Source of the DNA: Sciurus carolinensis
Lineage: Eukaryota > Chordata > Mammalia > Rodentia > Sciuridae
NCBI RefSeq assembly: GCF_902686445.1
Contig: NC_062225.1
Span: forward strand, 94,414,581-94,478,580
Direction: 5' to 3'
DNA: 64,000 nt
A program made the translations under genes and the position numbers. Below the pieces are notes generated by a model, which was not told the DNA's origin, did not search any database, and saw only the letters and a program-made list of their open reading frames with translations. Numbering within the stretch: the stretch's first letter is position 1; each line of letters opens with the position of its first letter. Positions 58,697 through 64,000 of this stretch are shown piece by piece.

Positions 58697-60790
58697 TTCC
58701 ATCCCTGGGCCCCAAAAATCGCATGCCCATACCATAATGCAAAATACATTTAGTTCATTTTCAAGAGTCCCCATAGCTGGAATCCCAGTTTCAGTATTTC
58801 CCAAAAGTCCAAGTCCAAGATCTTGTCTGAGACTCAAGGCAGTGTGAGCCCTGTAAATACCAAACTCAAGTCACATATATCCAATATAAAAAGGTAGGGT
58901 AAATATTTCCATTCCACAGAGAAGAAATAGGGGCATGGAAGGAAGGGATGGGACAAAAGTAAGATTAAATTACAGCTGGGCAAACGTGTCCTGTAAGTCT
59001 ACATCTAGCATCGAGGGCATGTGGCATCACGATATTCTCTCTAAAGGTCTTGTGCAGCTTCACTCCTATGGCCCAGCTGGTTGTCGTGCAGCTTCACTCC
59101 TATGGCCAGCTGGTTGTCGTGCAGCTTCACTCCTATGGCCAGCTGGTTGTCGTGCAGCTTCACTCCTATGGCCAGCTGGTTGTCGTGCAGCTTCACTCCT
59201 ATGGCCAGCTGGTTGTCGTGCAGCTGCACTCCTATGGCCAGCTGGTTGTCGTGCAGCTTCACTCCTATGGCCAGCTGGTTGTCGTGCAGCTGCACTCCTA
59301 TGGCCAGCTGGTTGTCGTGCAGCTGCACTCCTATGGCCAGCTGGTTGTCGTGCAGCTGCACTCCTATGGCCAGCTGGTTGTCGTGCAGCTGCACTCCTAT
59401 GGCCAGCTGGTTGTCGTGCAGCTGCACTCCTATGGCCAGCTGCTTGTCGTGCAGCTTCACTCCTATGGCCCAGCTGCTTGTCGTGCAGCTTCACTCCTAT
59501 GGCCCAGCTGGTTGTCGTGCAGCTTCACTCCTATGGCCCAGCTGGTTGTCGTGCAGCTTCACTCCTATGGCCCAGCTGCTTGTTGTGCAGCTTCACTCCT
59601 ATGGCCCAGCTGCTTGTTGTGCAGCTTCACTCCTATGGCCCAGCTGGTTGTCGTGCAGCTGCACTCCTATGGCCAGCTGGTTGTCGTGCAGCTGCACTCC
59701 TATGGCCAGCTGGTTGTCGTGCAGCTTCACTCCTATGGCCCAGCTGGTTGTCGTGCAGCTGCACTCCTATGGCCAGCTGGTTGTCGTGCAGCTGCACTCC
59801 TATGGCCCAGCTGCTTGTTGTGCAGCTTCACTCCTATGGCCCAGCTGGTTGTTGTGCAGCTTCACTCCTATGGCCCAGCTGGTTGTCGTGCAGCTTCATT
59901 CCTATGGCCCAGCTGGTTGCAGCACCCATGACCTCCCTCGTGGCTTGTCTCTGCTTGATTCCTGCAGTTTTTCTTGGAAGATGTCCCATGTTGCTGGCAT
60001 CTCTTAATCTTGGGGGGTCTCCACTGCACTCTCAACTTCCTTCTCACATCTTCATGCATTTAATGCATCACCCTCTCCAGGGCAGTCTGCAGGGGCTCTG
60101 ACTCTGCTACATTTTGCCTGGCTTCCCAGGCCTTTCTTTGAAATCTTGGTGGAGGCTTCCATGACTCCTTCGCTTCAGCCTCCTGCAATACTGAAGAAAC
60201 AGCAGCATGTGATTGATGCCAAGGTCTGCCACCATCTCAGTAGCCAAGCCTCCTAGATCATGACTGTAGCCGTCTATGAGTGCCTGAGTAGCTGAGCAAG
60301 GAGAAAAACTTCTTAGGCTTCCCTATGCAAGTAGGGTGCCCCCATAGTCTCTTCTCAAAGGAATTTTCACTGTTATGCCCTTGAGCCTAAGATGTATGTG
60401 GTCTTGCCAATTCCAGATATGCCCTCAAACCATCTTCCCTATGGTTTCTGGGTGAAGTTCTTAGAATCTCGTTAGTGACTGTAGTACCTTTAATGACCAC
60501 ACCATCCTTAGCCCCAGTTTTACCAGCACTTTTCTTGGGGGGTACTGGACTCACATATGGCCTCTCCACTGCAGAGAACAGCCCTAGACCAGGACCATCC
60601 CTACCTCCTACAGAGATCCTTTGAGGTCATGGAAATTTGCTCCACAGTTTTCTCTGACTTTCACCAGCAATTTGATGAGCCATTCCAAATGGCTTTAAAT
60701 GGTTTTCATAAGGTTTTTGTCAGTTGCACATCTCATCTCAAGGAATGCTATCTTGTTTTCATTTTTTCCTTTGTGTCTGGATACTAGGTG
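58697..60790 (-). mobile_element. MaLR internal region, reverse, partial
   Basis: From 58,697 the sequence tracks the reverse complement of a THE1/MST-type internal region. Matching stretches are 'ttccatccctgggcccc' (58,696), 'aagtccaagtccaagatctt' (58,806), 'aaatatttccattccacaga' (58,902) and 'aaaggtcttgtgcagctt' (59,043). After the minisatellite come 'ttgcctggcttcccaggcct' (60,113) and 'gaaatcttggtggaggcttc' (60,140). MaLR internal regions are short and gag-derived at best. I see no intact frame, and no second LTR appears on the right, so the element is 5'-incomplete. Confidence 0.65.
59048..59930. repeat. minisatellite, 33/34-bp unit, about 26 copies, inside MaLR internal region
   Basis: The unit is close to 'cttcactcctatggcccagc' followed by 'tggttgtcgtgcag'. 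Copies are 34 bp with 'ggccc' and 33 bp with 'ggcc'. About eleven consecutive 33-bp copies (59,104-59,450) are flanked by blocks of 34-bp copies. Substitution variants (cttcactcc/ctgcactcc, ggttgtcgt/gcttgtcgt/gcttgttgt) are clustered. The flanks match the MaLR internal sequence on both sides, so the array grew within the element. Frames of up to 388 codons crossing it are repeat artefacts. Confidence 0.95.
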
Positions 60791-61483
60791 ATTTTGCACA
60801 CTTTTGACCATAAAACTGCTAGACTGAGCAACTTAGTGAATGTGCAGACACATGGAGATGTGTGCATCCCCACTCTTGGCTCCTGATGTTTCCCTGAAAA
60901 TGGCTTACAGGGTCCAAGGCCTGAACATGGTTGAGGCTGCTCACATGCTTCCCTCATGTCCTCTGACGATGCTACTGGGTGGCTCTCCCACCCTCAGTGG
61001 GAGAGACATTTCCTGTCTCCTCCACCACTGCGTCTTGCCACCCTGCTGTTGGCATGGCCAAGCCTTGTTCATTTGGCAACATCAAATTTCTAACTTTGAC
61101 TTATTTAATTTCTATAAATCTTATATTTTTTTCTTACTTGTTAGAGTCCACTTATATTATTTTTGAAATTTTTGGTGACTCACTTATATTTTTCTTTTTT
61201 GCAATATACTTCTTTGTATAATGTGAAAATTAACATTTTCTCTCATGAATGTGAAAAAAAATTTAATATACCATTTTTCATTTTAAATTGTTTCAATGAC
61301 TTAAAGCTAGTTACTAATTACAAATTAGTAATGCTTTAATGTTTGGTTATTGCATAGACTTGAATTCTAAAATATACAACTTACCAAAAACCTAAGGCAC
61401 CAGTTACTCTTCCAAAGGTCAGGCTTTCTTATTTCAGCAGAAAGCAATTGCATAGAGGGGGACTCAAAAACTCAATACCTGTG
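60791..61483. other. unassigned DNA, AT-rich at the right
   Basis: No LTR or gene is recognised. The first 290 bp could be a further part of the MaLR element. 61,080-61,480 is AT-rich with no known repeat. Confidence 0.35.
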
Positions 61484-61617
61484 AAACAAATGTTCCAATC
61501 TAAAAGCAGCACAGAACCTCAGGAGAAATTTCTCAAAACAAGATGTGCAGATGGCCTAAAAGCATACCAAAAGTCACTCCACACCACTCATCAGGAAACT
61601 GCAAATTAAGACCACAA
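61484..61617 (+). mobile_element. L1 ORF2 fragment, left part, plus strand
   Basis: The words 'gaaatttctcaaaacaagat', 'gcagatggcc', 'ccacaccactcatcaggaaa' and 'ctgcaaattaagaccacaa' follow late L1 ORF2. The fragment is interrupted by the ID element at 61,618 and seems to continue at 61,781. Confidence 0.6.
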
Positions 61618-61715
61618 GGGGCTGGGGATATAGCTCAGAGTTAGAATGCTTGCTATCAAGTGTGAGGCACTGGGTTCAATTCTCAGCACCGACAATAAAT
61701 AGTAAATATAAAGGT
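61618..61715 (+). mobile_element. ID SINE (tRNA-derived)
   Basis: 'ggggctggggatatagctca' (box A region), then 'gagttagaatgcttgc' and 'gggttcaattctcagcacc' (box B region), form a typical rodent ID element without the 7SL-derived head. An A/T-rich tail with TA and GA runs follows. Confidence 0.88.
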
Positions 61716-61733
61716 TCATCCACAACTAAAAGA

Positions 61734-61780
61734 TATAATATATATATATATATATATATATAAAAAAAGAGAGAGAGAGA
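61734..61780. repeat. (TA)n, A7 and (GA)n compound microsatellite
   Basis: This is a TA run of about 28 bp, seven A, then about six GA units. It lies in the tail of the ID element. Confidence 0.9.
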
Positions 61781-61900
61781 CCCTAGAGATGTCTCCTCAC
61801 ACTGGTCAGGATGACTGTAATTAGAGACACCTGGCTAGTATCGCTGGTGAGGAGCCAGGACCAGGAGCCTAGCACGCTGGTCCTGGGAGTCAGTCAGCAC
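61781..61900 (+). mobile_element. L1 ORF2 fragment, right part, plus strand
   Basis: 'gatgtctcctcacactggtc' and 'gatgactgtaattagagaca', then 'tcgctggtgaggagccagga', fit the ORF2 segment that follows the left part at 61,484-61,617. The match becomes weak after about 61,860. Confidence 0.45.
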
Positions 61901-62200
61901 CCTGGGGACCTTAACAATACGTAAGGCAGGACAGGCTAGAGGACAAGCTGTGTGAGCTCACTTCATGGAGCCTGAGCCTACAAGAGGATGAAGGGATGGC
62001 TCCTGGCCAGGGAGGGTGAAGGGGCTGGTCACAGAAAGCCAATAGGCAGGAGAGGCAGTTCCAGGTCTACCCACAGACTGGGCACCAGCTGCAACACTGT
62101 CGCCCTGCACTTGCTGAGTGTCTGTGCCCTGAGTTCTCAGAAGAAAGGCAGGCATGACGATGGTTGTGGAGCAAGCCCGGCAAAATCCCAGAACTTCCGC
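61901..62200. other. unassigned DNA
   Basis: Nothing is recognised before the start of the terminal minisatellite. Confidence 0.4.
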
Positions 62201-64000
62201 AGACACCTGCAGCACCCTGCACACCCCAGCACAGGGAACTGCACCCCAGCACTCACACAGACATCAGGAGCACCCTGCACACCCGAGCACAGGGGACTGC
62301 ACCCCAGCACTCACACAGACACCAGCAGCACCCTGCACACCCGAGCACAGGGGACAGCACCCCAGCACTCACACAGACACCAGCAGCACCCTGCACACCC
62401 CAGCACAGGGGACTGCACCCCAGCACTCACACAGACACCAGCAGCACCCTGCACACCGGAGCACAGGGGACTGCACCCCAGCACTCACACAGACACCTGC
62501 AGCACCCTGCACACCGGAGCACAGGGGACTGCACCCCAGCACTCACACAGACACCTGCAGCACCCTGCACACCCGAGCACAGGGCACTGCACCCCAGGAC
62601 TCACACAGACACCTGCAGCACCCTGCACACCAGAGCACAGGGCACTGCACCCCAGCACTCACACAGACACCAGCAGCACCCTGCACACCCCAGCACAGGG
62701 CACTGCACCCCAGCACTCACACAGACACCAGCAGCACCCGGCACACCCCAGCACAGGGCACTGCACCCCAGCACTCACACAGACACCAGCAGCATCCTGC
62801 ACACCAGAGCACAGGGCACTGCACCCCAGGACTCACACAGACACCTGCAGCACCCTGCACACCAGAGCACAGGTGACTGCGCCCCAGCACTCACACAGAC
62901 ACCAGCAGCACCCTGCACACCTGAGCACAGGGGACTGCACCCCAGGACTCACACAGACACCAGCAGCACCCTGCACACCGGAGCACAGGGGACTGCACCC
63001 CAGGACTCACACAAACACCTACAGCACCCTGAACACCAGAGCACAGGGAAATGCACCCCAGCACTCACACAGACACCTGCAGCACCCTGCACACCCCAGC
63101 ACAGGGAACTGCACCCCAGCACTCACACAGACACGTGCAGCACCCTGCACACCCCAGCACAGGGGACTGCACCCCAGCACTCACACACACACCTGCAGCA
63201 CCCTGCACACCGGAGCACAGGGGACTGCACCCCAGCACTCACACACACACCTGCAGCACCCTGCACACCAGAGCACAGGTGACTGCACCCCAGCACTCAC
63301 ACAGACACCAGCAGCACCCTGCACACCAGAGCACAGGGGACTGCACCCCAGGACTCACACAGACACCAGCAGCACCCTGCACACCAGAGCACAGGGGACT
63401 GCACCCCAGCACTCACACAGACACCAGCAGCACCCTGCACACCAGAGCACAGGGGACTGCACCCCAGCACTCACACAGACACCAGCAGCACCCTGCACAC
63501 CCCAGCACAGGGCACTGCACCCCAGCACTCACACAGACACCAGCAGCACCCTGCACACCCGAGCACAGGGGACTGCACCCCAGCACTCACACAGACACCA
63601 GCAGCACCCTGCACACCCCAGCACAGGGCACTGCACCCCAGCACTCACACAGACACCAGCAGCACCCTGCACACCCCAGCACAGGGGACTGCACCCCAGC
63701 ACTCACACAGACACCAGCAGCACCCTGCACACCCCAGCACAGGGCACTGCACCCCAGCACTCACACAGACACCAGCAGCACCCTGCCCACCCCAGCACAG
63801 GGCACTGCACCCCAGCACTCACACAGACACCAGCAGCACCCTGCACACCCCAGCACAGGGGACTGCACCCCAGCACTCACACAGACACCAGCAGCACCCT
63901 GCACACCCCAGCACAGGGGACTGCACCCCAGGACTCACACAGACACCTGCAGCACCCTGCACACCCCAGCACAGGGGACTGCACCCCAGCACTCACACAG
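62201..64000. repeat. minisatellite, 58-bp unit, at least 30 copies, open at window end
   Basis: The word agcaccctgc starts units at 62,211, 62,269 and then every 58 bp to the last base of the window. The unit reads 'agcaccctgcacaccccagc', then 'acaggggactgcacccc' and 'agcactcacacagacaccag'. Copies are very homogeneous in length. Variation is confined to a few sites: cacc(cca/cga/gga/aga)g, gggga/gggca/gggaa, cccagc/ccagga and acctgc/accagc. Units with the same variant tend to be neighbours, and the last ~700 bp are the most uniform. Frames up to 372 codons occur because 58 is not a multiple of 3 and all three phases lack stops. They are not genes. Confidence 0.97.

Noticed and set aside
58935..60101. 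A 388-codon plus-strand frame with repeated leucine- and cysteine-rich units
   Set aside because: It spans a 33/34-bp minisatellite in a reverse MaLR internal region. The other two frames are equally open, and 33/34 switching changes phase along the array.
62154..63282. A 372-codon histidine/threonine/proline-rich repeat frame
   Set aside because: A 58-bp period makes all three phases cycle through the same words without stops. There is no signal of a start context or unique domain.
8096..64000. The regularly spaced arrays as CRISPR
   Set aside because: The units are contiguous with no unique spacers, unit lengths and copy variation are typical of minisatellites, and the DNA is mammalian.

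Overview
This window looks like mammalian nuclear DNA, most likely from a squirrel-family rodent (ground squirrel, marmot or relative). The best evidence is the composite SINE in which a 7SL-derived B1/Alu-like head is fused to a tRNA-derived ID body (35,550; 45,505; 51,701). Other support comes from a stand-alone ID element (61,618) and a recent 5'-truncated LINE-1 with an intact-looking 3' end and a perfect target-site duplication (33,348-35,347). There is no bacterial-style gene order. I find no exon, tRNA, rRNA or protein gene that I can support. The long open frames here are either minisatellite artefacts or short chance frames.

Layout: 1-8,095 is mostly unassigned sequence with two MaLR-type LTRs. 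A 75-bp minisatellite follows (8,096-8,945), beside an MLT1-like LTR end. 9,280-21,235 is mostly unassigned, with one reverse MaLR LTR (12,927), a polypyrimidine tract (16,641), a MIR (17,225), a clear CpG island (17,690-18,150) and an AT-rich, TAAT-rich block just after it. A G-rich 55-61-bp minisatellite fills 21,236-22,290. 25,283-27,885 is a LINE-1 on the minus strand.

28,641-37,190 is a layered nest. An ancient minus-strand L1 was split by a ~2.6-kb insertion that looks like a retroposed mRNA 3' end. That insertion was later hit by a 2.0-kb plus-strand L1, and a SINE entered the old L1 separately. 41,845-47,720 is an ancient plus-strand L1M, interrupted by a SINE, a CA microsatellite, an inverted younger L1 piece, and a minisatellite that appears to be an amplified stretch of the L1M's own ORF2. 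47,721-52,289 is mostly unassigned. A ~22-bp minisatellite with 343-bp higher-order structure occupies 52,690-54,255. 57,602-60,790 holds two opposed MaLR LTRs and a reverse MaLR internal region, inside which a 33/34-bp minisatellite has expanded. The window ends inside a 58-bp minisatellite (62,201-64,000).

Overall this reads as an intergenic or subtelomere-like interval with unusually many minisatellites and layered retrotransposons. The sequence supports two main points of biological interest. Two of the six minisatellites can be traced to the retrotransposon sequence they grew from. The old L1 nest also holds a probable retroposed non-coding transcript with a polyadenylation signal and a target-site duplication. 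The CpG island is the only candidate promoter. No novel enzymatic or defence system is visible.
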